A stretch of DNA of 59,727 nt, taken from contig JAKSTS010000002.1 of NCBI GenBank assembly GCA_024402455.1, positions 1 to 59,727 on the forward strand, written 5' to 3'. A program made the position numbers and the translations under genes. The DNA comes from Treponemataceae bacterium. GTDB lineage: Bacteria > Spirochaetota > Spirochaetia > Treponematales > Treponemataceae. The notes beneath the pieces were generated by a model. The model was given only the letters and a program-made list of their open reading frames with translations, made no database searches and was not told the origin of the DNA. Of the stretch, positions 45,011 to 55,140 are shown one piece after another. Each line of letters begins with the position of its first letter. The first letter of the stretch is position 1.

Positions 45011-45712
45011 TCAGCGAAGTCCTTTATATATAACACGTACTTGTTTATATAAACCATCTCCCTCGCTTTTGGTTTCAACATCTGGAATATCATTTAATGT
45101 TGTATGAATAAGACGTCTTTCAAAAGGATTCATCGGTTCAAGCAAAATAGAATTTCGCTGAGTACGAACTTTATCAGCTGTTGTATAAGCAAGTCTTACC
45201 AGTGATTCTTCACGTCTGATGCGGTAGTTTTCTGTATCAAGAATTACGCGTACGTCTTCGTGTCCAAGACGGCCTGCATATACATTTGCAAGAAGCTGCA
45301 AAGCATCAAGATTTTTTCCTTTGCGTCCAATCAAAATTGAAGAATGATCAGAAATCAAGCGGATGCCCACTTTGTGGTCTTCTCTGAACATTACTTCTAC
45401 AGTAACTCCATAACCCATTTTTCGAATCATTGAAGCTACGAAATCAATAAGCTTTTTTTCAAATTCATCTTTTGGAAGAGGGTCAGCAATAAGTTTTGAT
45501 TCTTTAGGCATAGAACCATCAAATTCAGAATCATTTGTATGACTTGGTGTATCAACTGTATGAACACGAATTTTTACATATCCTTTTTTGAATATGCCGT
45601 TTCGTTGTGTTTCAAGAATCTCTACATCAAACTGGTCTCTTTCAAGACCGAGATCATTTGCAGCCATTTCAATGGCTTCTTTTTCAGATTTTGCTTCATA
45701 TTCGTATGTCAT
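45011..45712 (-). CDS. jag: RNA-binding protein Jag (KhpB)
   Basis: 233 residues: Jag-N domain (about 1-50), KH domain (about 105-160, LIGRKGKNLDALQ) and R3H domain (about 165-233, with RREESLVRLA then NPFERRLIHTTL). It binds RNA and is linked to cell elongation and division control. The start overlaps the yidC stop by four bases. Confidence 0.93.
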   Translation of the reverse strand: MTYEYEAKSEKEAIEMAANDLGLERDQFDVEILETQRNGIFKKGYVKIRVHTVDTPSHTNDSEFDGSMPKESKLIADPLPKDEFEKKLIDFVASMIRKMGYGVTVEVMFREDHKVGIRLISDHSSILIGRKGKNLDALQLLANVYAGRLGHEDVRVILDTENYRIRREESLVRLAYTTADKVRTQRNSILLEPMNPFERRLIHTTLNDIPDVETKSEGDGLYKQVRVIYKGLR

Positions 45713-47496
45713 TTCTTTACTCCTTTCTTATCATGTTGAGGTTTTACCAGTTTTAATTCAGGTTTTTCAGATTCCTTCATTTTGTTTTTTACCATTTTGT
45801 TAAGTATAACCTGCTGAACAAGCTGCAATACGTTACTGAAAGTCCAGTAAAAAATAAGTCCAGAAGGTGTATTATAAATAGCAAAAAAGAAAATTAACGG
45901 CATTGCATAGAACATATACTTCATCGAATCATTCTGCTGCGGAGTCGGAGAAGTGTCCTGCATTATTTTTGTCGAAATAAACTGTGATACAAGATATATA
46001 ATCGGCAGAATATGAAGTTCCTGATTAATTAAAGGAATATTAATACCGGTAACATCGCCTGTCGACAAATCAGGAATCCATCCTGGAATGAACATTGCTC
46101 CACGGAATTCAAAATAATTGTTAAACAGATTATACATTGCAAGAATAATCGGAAACTGAATTAAAAGAGGAAGACAACCAGAAGCAGGATTATAGCCTGT
46201 TTCCTTGTAAAGCTTTGCCATTTCAGCATTAAGCTTTTCAGGATTGTTCTTATATTTGTCCTGAAGTTCTTTCATTCGCGGCTGAACTTCCTGCATTTTT
46301 ATGCTTGAAAGTGACTGCTTTTTTGAAAGAGGAAAAAGTATAAGACGCAAAAATACTGTCATTAAAATAATTGAAACGCCCCAGTTAGGAATCAATTTAT
46401 AAAATAATTCAAGAACTGCTTTAAGAATAATCTCAAGCCAGCCCCATAAACCGGAAGTTTCAAGACTTTCGTTAAAGCGCATTGAAGAAAGTCTAAAATT
46501 ATTATCTTTTTCGTTATTATATTTTTTAAGGGAACTTTCAGTTCTTGGTCCCATATATACATAGAATGTATCCTGAGATTTTCTTGAAGAAATGGAATTT
46601 CTTGTTAAAAATACCTGTGCATTAGAATATTCAGGATCTGAATCATAAAGCATTGAATAATATGATTTATAAAAATCTGAATCTGAAGGAGCTATAAGAA
46701 CTGTAAAATATTTTCCACCAACACCTGTCCATGTAAAAGGTTTTGTAAAGTCTTTTGTCTGACCAGGCTGAAGTGTCTGCTTTTTTTTCTTATCACCAGA
46801 ATAAGACATGAAATTGCGGTATTCATATCTGTTTTTTTTCTGATTATATTGTGGTCCAAGCTGAGGTGCCGAACAGATTGTATAACCTGCATTATTAAAA
46901 CTCATGCCATGGAAATTTTCATCACCATCAATAATGACGTCAAGCTTAAAAACATATTCATCAGGATCAAAAGTATATTGCTTTATAAGGGTAAAATTGC
47001 TTGTTGAACCATCTGAATTTTTCAAAGAAATATTTTTATAAAAACCAATAGAATTGTCATTAATTTTTTTTACATTAAATACTTCATTTACAGGGTCATC
47101 AGTATTTTCACCAAGAAAAACACTGAAAGCACGTTTATTTTCAGTTATGTTGTCAGCCATCTGAACATAATTTTCGCCATCTTTATGGTCTAAAAGCTTA
47201 TAAGAAATCAGATCGCCGCCGCGGTTTGTAAACACAGCTTCAACAAGATTTGTTCTGATTGTATATTTTTCTTCCAGAACCTGTTCTTCTGTTTCTTCTG
47301 AAATTACAGAAGGTTCAACAGTATTTATCTTGTTTTCTGCAACAGTTTGTTCATTTATTTTTTCATCTGCAGCAGCCGGTTCCTGAACTGCCTGAACAGT
47401 CTGGTTCTCAACAGGAAAAAAGAGGTTCTGTAAATAAAAACTTACACCAAAAACAACACAGGAAAGAACAATAGCTAAAAGTGTTTTTTTGTCCAT
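45709..47496 (-). CDS. yidC: Membrane protein insertase YidC
   Basis: 595 residues: an N-terminal transmembrane helix, a large periplasmic beta domain (about 60-340), and the conserved five-helix insertase core (about 365-575) with the QPRMKELQ helical hairpin and the FFAIYNTPSGL segment. It inserts proteins in the inner membrane with or without SecYEG. TAGGAG lies before the ATG. Overlaps jag by four bases. Confidence 0.95.
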   Translation of the reverse strand: MDKKTLLAIVLSCVVFGVSFYLQNLFFPVENQTVQAVQEPAAADEKINEQTVAENKINTVEPSVISEETEEQVLEEKYTIRTNLVEAVFTNRGGDLISYKLLDHKDGENYVQMADNITENKRAFSVFLGENTDDPVNEVFNVKKINDNSIGFYKNISLKNSDGSTSNFTLIKQYTFDPDEYVFKLDVIIDGDENFHGMSFNNAGYTICSAPQLGPQYNQKKNRYEYRNFMSYSGDKKKKQTLQPGQTKDFTKPFTWTGVGGKYFTVLIAPSDSDFYKSYYSMLYDSDPEYSNAQVFLTRNSISSRKSQDTFYVYMGPRTESSLKKYNNEKDNNFRLSSMRFNESLETSGLWGWLEIILKAVLELFYKLIPNWGVSIILMTVFLRLILFPLSKKQSLSSIKMQEVQPRMKELQDKYKNNPEKLNAEMAKLYKETGYNPASGCLPLLIQFPIILAMYNLFNNYFEFRGAMFIPGWIPDLSTGDVTGINIPLINQELHILPIIYLVSQFISTKIMQDTSPTPQQNDSMKYMFYAMPLIFFFAIYNTPSGLIFYWTFSNVLQLVQQVILNKMVKNKMKESEKPELKLVKPQHDKKGVKK

Positions 47497-47698
47497 TAAA
47501 AATAAAACTCCTAAAAGGGGAGGCGGATTATTAAATTACTAAATATAATAGCAAACAAAAACTGAATCCATAAGAAAACGGTATTTAAAATGCATTTTTA
47601 TGCTTTTTATAAATTGCTGAACAATTAATAAAAAACTATATATAACATTAAAAAAAATCTTAAAAAATCCAGGTTTTATAACCATTACCGCAAAAAAT

Positions 47699-47920
47699 TT
47701 ACGGAACAGGGTCATAACCGCCTTTATGAAAAGGATGACAACGTAATATGCGTTTTGACGTGAGCAGACAGCCTTTGAAAGGACCATATTTATTTATAGC
47801 TTCAATGGCATAATGTGAACATGTTGGATAATATCTGCAGCTTTTTGGCAAAAAAGGAGATATACCGACTTGATATGCTCTGATGAGAACGCATAAGATA
47901 CGTGACAACAATCGCTTCAT
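47699..47920 (-). CDS. yidD: Membrane protein insertion efficiency factor YidD
   Basis: 73 residues with [12 protein letters not shown] and [12 protein letters not shown] typical of the family. It overlaps rnpA by four bases. Confidence 0.95.
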   Translation of the reverse strand: MKRLLSRILCVLIRAYQVGISPFLPKSCRYYPTCSHYAIEAINKYGPFKGCLLTSKRILRCHPFHKGGYDPVP

Positions 47921-48279
47921 GTTTTTAAAAGACCGGCTTTCGTAAAGAGATATCTTATAAGTTCACACCGCGTGTGGAACGAATCATTTCCGGGATAGAC
48001 CAAAATAAGCATATCATAACCGGTGTTCAGGTGTGATTTTAAATGACGATAGGCTTCACGGCTCAACCGTTTTGATTTGTTTCTCTCAACGGCTGAACCG
48101 TATCCACGTGGAAGAGCAAATACAATTCTATTTACTTCAGAATTATTCGCATAAAAATAAAGCTTAGCACCATTGGCGCTGACTTTTTTTCCTTCCTTAA
48201 AGAGTTTTCGGATATCATCCGGTCTTTTTATCCGTTCAGCACGTTTAAAAAGACCGGTTTTTTGAAAGTCCGTTTTCAT
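47917..48279 (-). CDS. rnpA: Ribonuclease P protein component
   Basis: 120 residues with the family motif as [14 protein letters not shown] (about 64-77). Binds the RNase P RNA and helps 5' maturation of tRNAs. It begins 13 nt after rpmH, the conserved order. The RNase P RNA gene is not in this window. Confidence 0.94.
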   Translation of the reverse strand: MKTDFQKTGLFKRAERIKRPDDIRKLFKEGKKVSANGAKLYFYANNSEVNRIVFALPRGYGSAVERNKSKRLSREAYRHLKSHLNTGYDMLILVYPGNDSFHTRCELIRYLFTKAGLLKT

Positions 48280-48292
48280 TCACCTACAGAAA

Positions 48293-48448
48293 TCAATAAG
48301 GTTTTTTCTCGTCAGATACAGTAAGCTTATAACGACCCTTCTGTCTGCGGCGTTTAAGAACGAGGCGTCCGCCTCTTGTCTTCATGCGTGCGCGAAAACC
48401 AAATTTTCTGTTGCGTTTTACTTTGCTTGGTTGATATGTTCTTTTCAT
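48293..48448 (-). CDS. rpmH: 50S ribosomal protein L34
   Basis: 51 residues beginning [15 protein letters not shown] and continuing with the basic GFRARM and [10 protein letters not shown] segments, all typical. AAGGAG precedes the ATG at 48448. First gene of the rpmH, rnpA, yidD transcript. Confidence 0.95.
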   Translation of the reverse strand: MKRTYQPSKVKRNRKFGFRARMKTRGGRLVLKRRRQKGRYKLTVSDEKKPY

Positions 48449-48534
48449 TGAACACGTCTCCTTTTATGATAAGGCAGTTTTTAAAACTTGCCTGAATTTT
48501 GTTTTTTTACCGCTGAGCAAATAGCAGGTTACCT

Positions 48535-48563
48535 AGTATAAATACTAAACTTCAATTGGTCAA
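48535..48563 (-). promoter_or_regulatory. rpmH promoter
   Basis: On the minus strand: TTGACC (48563-48558), 17-nt spacer, TATACT (48540-48535), giving a leader of about 80 nt. The -35 overlaps the end of the DUF721 gene. Confidence 0.8.
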
Positions 48564-49057
48564 CAACTTTGAATGTCGTTTTTTAATTTATCGAAGAGTT
48601 CTTTTAATTTTTCATCCATTTCGACATTTTTTTTATCGTCTTTTTTATAATCTTTTTCTACTTCTTCTTCAAGTGGAGCATATTTTCTGTTCAATTCATC
48701 AAGAAGCTCCGCTCTTGTAGGTTCTTTCGTTTCCGTTTTTGTAAACTGCTGACCTGCAAGTTTAAACATTATGTTCTTAATTTCAAGCTGCGGCATGTAC
48801 CGTTTTAAACCTGTAAGAATATATCGTTTATTAATCTGCAGAATCTGAATCCAGGCTGAATGGTCTGCTTCTACAAGAATTGAACCGTTTTTATAATCTA
48901 CAACACGGCTATGATCTGCAAGCTGTGGACCATTATAACTTATTGATGAAACAATTTTTGACCATGCTGAAAGCATCTGAATAACTTTTTTTGTTTCATC
49001 ATTCACTTCAAAAAAATTATTTATAATGTCAGAAGCTTTTGAAAAACTATCATTCAT
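48560..49057 (-). CDS. dciA: DUF721 protein, DciA-like helicase loader
   Basis: 165 residues from the ATG at 49057 (an in-frame GTG at 49069 is possible). The N-terminal DUF721 domain (about 25-105, WSKIVSSISYNGPQLADHS and the VEADHSAWIQ segment) matches the DciA family that loads the replicative helicase in bacteria without DnaC. A charged Lys/Glu tail (about 125-165) follows. It overlaps the end of recF by eight bases and lies in the origin cluster, which supports the replication role. Confidence 0.75.
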   Translation of the reverse strand: MNDSFSKASDIINNFFEVNDETKKVIQMLSAWSKIVSSISYNGPQLADHSRVVDYKNGSILVEADHSAWIQILQINKRYILTGLKRYMPQLEIKNIMFKLAGQQFTKTETKEPTRAELLDELNRKYAPLEEEVEKDYKKDDKKNVEMDEKLKELFDKLKNDIQSC

Positions 49058-50123
49058 TCCAGTTTCCACTTTTTATATAATAAACTTTTGTAGTTGTTCT
49101 TTTATATCTTTCATAAGGTTCTCCAGGCAAAAAAGTACAGAAAAGCTGGTCATAATCAGGAAGCAGTGCTGTAACTTTCTGCCTTTTATCCGGATCAAGT
49201 TCAAGAAGAACATCATCCATCAAAAGAACAGGTTTTTTCTGTGTCTGGTCTATGTAATATTTTGCCTGCATTATTCTCAGCAAAATTGAAAGTAAACGGC
49301 GTTGACCTGTTGAAGCACAAGGTACAAACGGTTTTCCGTCTTTTAAAAATCTTATATGATCTCTGTGCGGTCCAGACATTGTGGTGCACATCTGTTTGTC
49401 TATTTCTTTTTTCTGCGAAAGAATTTCTAAAACTTCAACAGAAGTATCTCCTTTCCAAGAAGGAGCATACACAATATGAACGTTTTCAATTCCGGAGATT
49501 TCATAATACAAATCTGAAAAATATAAATCAAAAAACCTTATAAGTTCTTTTCGTTTTTTTTGAATTTCAATGCCATTTTCTACAAGCTGAATATCAAGAA
49601 CATCAAGCAGCTGATATTTCTGCTCTTTTAAAACAATGTTTCTTGATTTTAAAACTTTTTTATAATTTCTTAAGATGTCAATATAAAGTGCATCATGCAT
49701 TGTCAAAGACTGATCAACAAAAAAACGCCTTCTTTCAGGTTCTCCAGAAGCAAATTCCATGTCACTGTGACAAAAAAGAACACATGGAATTGTATTTACA
49801 AGTTCTTTTCTGTCTGTAACAGTCTTACCGTTTCTTTCTATCTTTTTTTTTCCGTCTTTTAAAAAAACACCGACAATGTTCGTTTTGCCGTTAATGTCCC
49901 TGAACTGAGTTCTGACGCTGAAATCTTTTAAACCATATGATGCAATTTCAGAATCAGTATGAGTTCTAAAAGAACTTGCATAAGATGCATAATATAAAGA
50001 TTCAAGTAAATTACTTTTTCCCTGTCCGTTTTCACCGACAAAAAAAACTTCTTTAGCAGAAACATCAAGAGTACTGTTACAAAGATTTCTAAAATTTGTC
50101 AGTGAAAGTGACAAAAAAGGCAC
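49050..50123 (-). CDS. recF: DNA replication and repair protein RecF
   Basis: 357 residues from a GTG start. SMC-like ATPase with Walker A GENGQGKSN (about 31-39), the STGQRR signature (about 275-280) and Walker B LLMDDVLLELD (about 307-317). Loads RecA at gaps. Three bases separate it from dnaN. Confidence 0.94.
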   Translation of the reverse strand: MPFLSLSLTNFRNLCNSTLDVSAKEVFFVGENGQGKSNLLESLYYASYASSFRTHTDSEIASYGLKDFSVRTQFRDINGKTNIVGVFLKDGKKKIERNGKTVTDRKELVNTIPCVLFCHSDMEFASGEPERRRFFVDQSLTMHDALYIDILRNYKKVLKSRNIVLKEQKYQLLDVLDIQLVENGIEIQKKRKELIRFFDLYFSDLYYEISGIENVHIVYAPSWKGDTSVEVLEILSQKKEIDKQMCTTMSGPHRDHIRFLKDGKPFVPCASTGQRRLLSILLRIMQAKYYIDQTQKKPVLLMDDVLLELDPDKRQKVTALLPDYDQLFCTFLPGEPYERYKRTTTKVYYIKSGNWNE

Positions 50124-50126
50124 AGT

Positions 50127-51230
50127 TTACTCCATTTGCATTGGCATAATGATATGAGAAAAATCTTCTGCAGGTTCTGGCCGCAAAGTAATTGCACGCA
50201 TATTTTCAGTGAATTCTATGCATATGCGGTCAGAATCAATGACTTTCAAAGGTTCTTCAATGTAAAGATAATTCAAAGCAATTTTTATTTCTTCACCGTC
50301 ATAACGACATGGAATTTCTTCTTTTGCAGTACCTATTTCTGATTCCTGTGAACTGATAATCAAAGTTCCAGGAGTTACTTCAAAATAAACGCGATGAGAT
50401 TTCTGTTCAACAAGAAGAGCTACACGTCTTAAAGCTTCTGACAGTTCTTTTTTATCAATTTCAAAACTTGAATCCTGGTGTTCTGGAATGACCCGCTGAT
50501 AATTAGGGAAAGAACCGTCAATGAGAACAGAAGAAATATCGTAATTTCCAAACTTAAAGAAAATGGTTTTATCAAGAACAGAAACAAAAAGATTGCCTTC
50601 AGAAGGTGCTCTTCTTAAAATTATGCTTAAAACTTTTTCTGGAATTATTACCTGATTAAAATCATCAATTCCATTTGCTAAAGGTTTAGAAATATACGCA
50701 AGACGGCGTCCGTCTGTAGCAACCATTACAAGATTTTCATCTTTTTTCTCAAATGAAACACCGTTCATAAAATATCTTGTCTGATCATTTGAAACTGCAA
50801 AGACAGTCTGTACAATCATCTTTTTGAATTCACCGACAGGAATTTCAAAATAAGGAATTGTATCGTTCGAAGAAAATTCAGGAAATTTGTCACTTGCAAT
50901 GCTCTTTAATTTAAAGCTTGCTTTTTTTGATATAGGCTTAATAAAAATATTAATGTCTTCTTGTCTGAATTCAATGTCGCCAGAAGGAAGTGTATTAAGA
51001 ATGTTCAGAAGTTTATCACACAAAACTGTTGTAGAACCAGGTTCTTCAATTTCAACAGGAATACGTGTTTCAAAATTAACTTTTGTATCTGTTGCTTTTA
51101 TAATAAGCGTTCCGTTTTCAGCCTTGAAATAAACGTTTGAAAGAATTGATAAAGCATTCTTTGTTGAAATTATTTCCTGTGCAATGCTTATTTCTTTTAA
51201 TAAAGCATCTCTGTCAAAAGTGAATTTCAT
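50127..51230 (-). CDS. dnaN: DNA polymerase III beta sliding clamp
   Basis: 367 residues covering the three clamp domains, with the C-terminal HIIMPMQME ending typical of the family. AGGAGG precedes the start. It stands downstream of dnaA across the 233-nt putative origin. Confidence 0.96.
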   Translation of the reverse strand: MKFTFDRDALLKEISIAQEIISTKNALSILSNVYFKAENGTLIIKATDTKVNFETRIPVEIEEPGSTTVLCDKLLNILNTLPSGDIEFRQEDINIFIKPISKKASFKLKSIASDKFPEFSSNDTIPYFEIPVGEFKKMIVQTVFAVSNDQTRYFMNGVSFEKKDENLVMVATDGRRLAYISKPLANGIDDFNQVIIPEKVLSIILRRAPSEGNLFVSVLDKTIFFKFGNYDISSVLIDGSFPNYQRVIPEHQDSSFEIDKKELSEALRRVALLVEQKSHRVYFEVTPGTLIISSQESEIGTAKEEIPCRYDGEEIKIALNYLYIEEPLKVIDSDRICIEFTENMRAITLRPEPAEDFSHIIMPMQME

Positions 51231-51463
51231 AAATCCTCCTAACTTCTTTTATATTTATATATAAATTTTAAAAGTAATAATAGTAGTGTCTGTGAAAATG
51301 CATAAAACTTATTTAATTTATTATAACAGAAAATTTTAAACTGTTGATAAATGAATGAAAGTTTTTATTTATTTTTCCACATATTCAAATAATTCATTAC
51401 TTTTCCCTTATTTTCCACCAAAAAAATAAAATTATCAACAGTTTATTATTTTAGTGGTTTTAT
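51231..51463. other. Putative replication origin (oriC) between dnaA and dnaN
   Basis: A very AT-rich 233-nt region. DnaA-box-like 9-mers: TTATCAACA at 51432-51440 and inverted at 51342-51350, TTTTCCACA at 51373-51381 and TTTTCCACC at 51411-51419. An extended -10 for dnaN (TGTTATAAT, 51328-51320 on the minus strand) lies at the dnaN side. Confidence 0.65.
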
Positions 51464-52954
51464 TTATTTCTGATATTCATCAATTTTTCTCTTTAAACTT
51501 TGAATCTGAAGATCTAAAGAAGAATCAGTTTTTATTGAATCTTTTATTTTATCAATTGCATACATAACTGTTGTATGATCTCTTCCACCAAATTCTGAAC
51601 CAATTTCATTTGTTGAATATTCAAATATAACGTTAGCAATATACATTGCAAGATGACGTGGAAGAACAATATGTTTTTTTCTTGTTTTTCCTTTCAGTTC
51701 AATCCATGAAAGACCGTAAGAATCTGCAACGACTTTTTGAATTGTTTCAATTGAAATGTTGTCTTTTTTAGAAGAACTGAAAGTTCCTCGTAAAAGATGC
51801 TGTACGCTTTCAATAGTTGCTTTCTGACCGGTAAGTTCTATATATGCAACAACATTTGTAAGACATGCTTCAAGGTCTCGAACATTCGATGCAACATTTT
51901 TTGCAATAAGTTCAATTACTTCTCTTGGAAGAGTCTGGTTCTGTTCTTCAAGCTTTTTTACAAGAATTGCACATCTTGTTTCATAATCAGGAAGATTAAG
52001 GTCAACTGTAAGGCCTCTTCCAAATCTTGAACGAAGTCTGTCTGTTAAATTTTTTAATTCAGACAAAGGTCTATCGCATGTAAAAACAAGCTGCTTGTTT
52101 GCGCCATATAAAGCTTCATATGTTGAAAAAAGCTCGTCCTGTGTTCCTTCTTTATTTTGAAGAAAGTGAATATCATCAATTAATAAAACATCTGCACTTC
52201 TGTATTTATTTTTGAATTTGGACTGAGATTTTGTATTAATTGAGTCAATAAATTCGTTAGTAAAATTTTCTGCAGTTATATAGATTATTTTTCCACCTTG
52301 AGAATTATAAATGGAATTTCCAATAGCCTGCATAAGATGGGTTTTTCCTAAACCGACGTTTCCAAGAATTAAAAGGGGATTATAAACTTTTCCAGGGTTT
52401 TTAGAAACTGAAAAAGCTGCATTATATGCAAATGCGTTATTATCTCCGGTTACAAATTTTTCAAAAGTATATTTTTCATTTAAAGTAGGGTGCTTTGGTT
52501 TAGAAACAATCTGATAATCTTTTGTTTCATGTTGATTAGCTGTTGAAAAACTATTATTAACCTGTTGAAAACCATAAGAAGATTGTTGATTATTTGGAAC
52601 TTGAACATTATTTAAAGGATTTTGAAACGGCTGTCTTATATTTTGAATGCCTGAATCTTGAGAAAAATCTTGAGTTTGTGGTCTCTGTATAGGTTTTACA
52701 ATAAAATTTGTTTTTATTGGCTGTCCGAGAACTTCAAACAGTTTATTTTCAATTAAAGAAACATAATTTCTTTTTTGAAGCTGGTCTCTTATAAATGCAG
52801 ATGGAACTGCCAGTGTTATAACTCCTTGAACCGAAGATTCGTATTCAATGTTAAACCACATGAGAAATTCTTGTTCTTTTTGTGCTGCTGTAAATTCATC
52901 ACGAAGAAGCCTGTAAGCTTCGTTCCAGAAATCACTGTAATCAAATGTCGACAT
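51464..52954 (-). CDS. dnaA: Chromosomal replication initiator DnaA
   Basis: 496 residues from the ATG at 52954; the frame is open for 19 more codons but the promoter lies there. Domain I (about 1-85), a Gln/Asn-rich linker (about 95-160), the AAA+ domain with GNVGLGKTH (Walker A) and LLIDDIHFL (Walker B), and domain IV with GGRDHTTVMYA, the DnaA-box reader. The -10 is a perfect TATAAT 6 nt from the ATG and there is no ribosome site, so the mRNA is predicted to be leaderless. Confidence 0.95.
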   Translation of the reverse strand: MSTFDYSDFWNEAYRLLRDEFTAAQKEQEFLMWFNIEYESSVQGVITLAVPSAFIRDQLQKRNYVSLIENKLFEVLGQPIKTNFIVKPIQRPQTQDFSQDSGIQNIRQPFQNPLNNVQVPNNQQSSYGFQQVNNSFSTANQHETKDYQIVSKPKHPTLNEKYTFEKFVTGDNNAFAYNAAFSVSKNPGKVYNPLLILGNVGLGKTHLMQAIGNSIYNSQGGKIIYITAENFTNEFIDSINTKSQSKFKNKYRSADVLLIDDIHFLQNKEGTQDELFSTYEALYGANKQLVFTCDRPLSELKNLTDRLRSRFGRGLTVDLNLPDYETRCAILVKKLEEQNQTLPREVIELIAKNVASNVRDLEACLTNVVAYIELTGQKATIESVQHLLRGTFSSSKKDNISIETIQKVVADSYGLSWIELKGKTRKKHIVLPRHLAMYIANVIFEYSTNEIGSEFGGRDHTTVMYAIDKIKDSIKTDSSLDLQIQSLKRKIDEYQK

Positions 52955-52960
52955 GAGTGC

Positions 52961-52990
52961 ATTATACTCTGCCTTTACTTTTTTTCGCAA
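52961..52990 (-). promoter_or_regulatory. dnaA promoter (leaderless arrangement)
   Basis: On the minus strand: TTGCGA (52990-52985), 18-nt spacer, TATAAT (52966-52961), 6 nt, ATG. The perfect -10 makes this the clearest case of the set. Confidence 0.75.
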
Positions 52991-53166
52991 TATGGCTATA
53001 CTGGCTTTCACGAGTTTCTACTATATTAAGCATATTTTTTTGTGTTCTATTAAATCTGTTAAACAGCAAAGAAATCTTTTAAACATTTCAAAATAAATTT
53101 ACATAAAAGATTTCAGGTTTGATTTTATGCAAATAAAAGCTTTTAAGTTTTATTCAAGGAAGCGTC

Positions 53167-55131
53167 ATGTCATCTTCTTATTCAGCAAATAATATTCAGG
53201 TTTTAAAAGGTCTTGAAGCTGTACGCAAAAGACCAGGTATGTATATCGGTTCAACAGGTCCTAATGGTCTTCATCATCTGGTTTATGAAGTTGTTGATAA
53301 CTCTATTGATGAAGCCATGGCCGGCTACTGTACAAAAGTTGTTGTAGCTCTTGAACGTGATGATATCTGTCGTGTAGAAGATGACGGTCGTGGTATTCCT
53401 GTTGATCTTCATCCAACTGAAAAAGTAAGTGCGCTTGAACTTGTTTTAACACGCCTTCATGCCGGTGGAAAATTTGATAAATCAAACTACAAAGTTTCCG
53501 GTGGTCTGCATGGTGTTGGTGTTTCTTGTGTAAATGCTCTTTCTGTCTGGATGGAAGCATATGTAAACAGAGAAGGAAAAAAGTATCTTCAAAAATATGA
53601 AAAAGGCGTTCCGACAACAAAAGTTGAATGTCTGGGAGATACAGACCTTCATGGAACAACAATCCGCTGGAAATCTGATGCAGAAATATTTAAGGAAACA
53701 ACTACTTACAATTTTGATGTTCTTTTAGCACGCCTTCGTGAACTTGCATTCTTAAATCCTGGAATTGTAATTATTTTCAGAGATGAACGTCTTGAAACGC
53801 CAAAAGAAGTAGAATTAAAGTTTGAAGGCGGAATCAACGAATATACAAAATTTCTTAACGAAAACAAAAAAGTTATGCCGGAAGAGCCTATTTATATTTC
53901 TGGTGAACAGGATGATGTAATAACTGAAATATCTTTACAATATAATGATGGATTTGATCTTGATAAAATTTATTCTTACGTAAATGACATCAATACACAT
54001 GAAGGTGGAACTCATCTTGATGGATTTAAAAATGCACTTACGTTTGTTTTTAATAAACAGCTTGAAAACAATGAAAAACTGTTCAAAAAATTAAATCCAA
54101 AATTAAAAGATGCAAAAGACAGCAAAGATTCAAAAGAAAAAATTGTAAAAGAAAAATTAACAGGTGAAGATGTTCGAACAGGTTTAACTGCTGTTTTATC
54201 TGTAAAAGTTCCGGAACCTCAGTTTGAAGGTCAGACAAAGACAAAACTTGGCAATACAGAAGTACGCACAATTGTAGATTCTCTTGTAAAAGAAAAACTG
54301 ACTTTATGGTGTGAACAGAATCCTCAGATTTTCAACATGATGCTTGAAAAAGCTGTAAATGAAGCAATCGGACGCATTAAATCAAGAAAAGTTCTTGAAG
54401 CAAACAGAAAATCTGGAATTGATTCATTTGGTCTGCCTGGAAAATTAAGTGACTGTTCAAGTAAAGATCCTGCTGAATGTGAAGTTTACATAGTCGAGGG
54501 AGATTCTGCGGGCGGTTCTGCTAAAAAAGGCAGAGACGCAAAGACACAGGCTATTCTGCCTCTCTGGGGAAAAATGCTGAACGTTGAAAAAGTTCATCCG
54601 GATAAAGTTGTAAATAACGACAAGCTTCAGCCTATTATTGCAAGTCTTGGTGCCGGTTTCGGCAAAGACTTTAACATTGAAAAGCTTCGATATCATAAAA
54701 TCATCATTATGGCCGATGCCGATGTTGACGGAAGCCATATTCGTACTCTTCTGCTGACATTCTTTTTCAGATATATGCCTGCACTTATTGAAAAAGGCTA
54801 TGTTTATCTTGCAATGCCTCCTCTTTTCAAAATTGAGTACAACCGCAAAAAGATTTATGTCTATTCAGATGAAGAACGTGATGCTGAGCTTGAAAAACTT
54901 GGTGACAAACGTGATAAAGCTGATGTTCAGCGTTATAAAGGTCTGGGTGAAATGGATGGAAACCAGCTTTGGGATACAACAATGAATCCGCAGACACGCC
55001 ATATGAAAGTTGTAACAATTCCAGATGCAATTGCTGCTGATAAGATTTTTTCAATTTGTATGGGTGAAGATGTTGAACCAAGACGCAACTTTATAGAAGA
55101 AAATGCAACATATGCTAATTTGGATGTTTAG
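53167..55131 (+). CDS. gyrB: DNA gyrase subunit B
   Basis: 654 residues. GHKL ATPase domain (about 1-220; EVVDNSIDEA, DDGRGIPV, GGLHGVG), transducer domain, and TOPRIM (about 435-550; EGDSAGGSA, DADVDGSHI). A Lys/Asp-rich insert (about 310-330) is present. AAGGA lies before the ATG. Divergent from dnaA across about 210 nt in which I see no DnaA box. Confidence 0.96.
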   Translation: MSSSYSANNIQVLKGLEAVRKRPGMYIGSTGPNGLHHLVYEVVDNSIDEAMAGYCTKVVVALERDDICRVEDDGRGIPVDLHPTEKVSALELVLTRLHAGGKFDKSNYKVSGGLHGVGVSCVNALSVWMEAYVNREGKKYLQKYEKGVPTTKVECLGDTDLHGTTIRWKSDAEIFKETTTYNFDVLLARLRELAFLNPGIVIIFRDERLETPKEVELKFEGGINEYTKFLNENKKVMPEEPIYISGEQDDVITEISLQYNDGFDLDKIYSYVNDINTHEGGTHLDGFKNALTFVFNKQLENNEKLFKKLNPKLKDAKDSKDSKEKIVKEKLTGEDVRTGLTAVLSVKVPEPQFEGQTKTKLGNTEVRTIVDSLVKEKLTLWCEQNPQIFNMMLEKAVNEAIGRIKSRKVLEANRKSGIDSFGLPGKLSDCSSKDPAECEVYIVEGDSAGGSAKKGRDAKTQAILPLWGKMLNVEKVHPDKVVNNDKLQPIIASLGAGFGKDFNIEKLRYHKIIIMADADVDGSHIRTLLLTFFFRYMPALIEKGYVYLAMPPLFKIEYNRKKIYVYSDEERDAELEKLGDKRDKADVQRYKGLGEMDGNQLWDTTMNPQTRHMKVVTIPDAIAADKIFSICMGEDVEPRRNFIEENATYANLDV

Positions 55132-55140
55132 GAATAGTAC

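Noticed and set aside
52991..53166. Origin in the dnaA-gyrB gap
   Set aside because: No DnaA-box-like 9-mer was found there, whereas four lie in the dnaA-dnaN gap.
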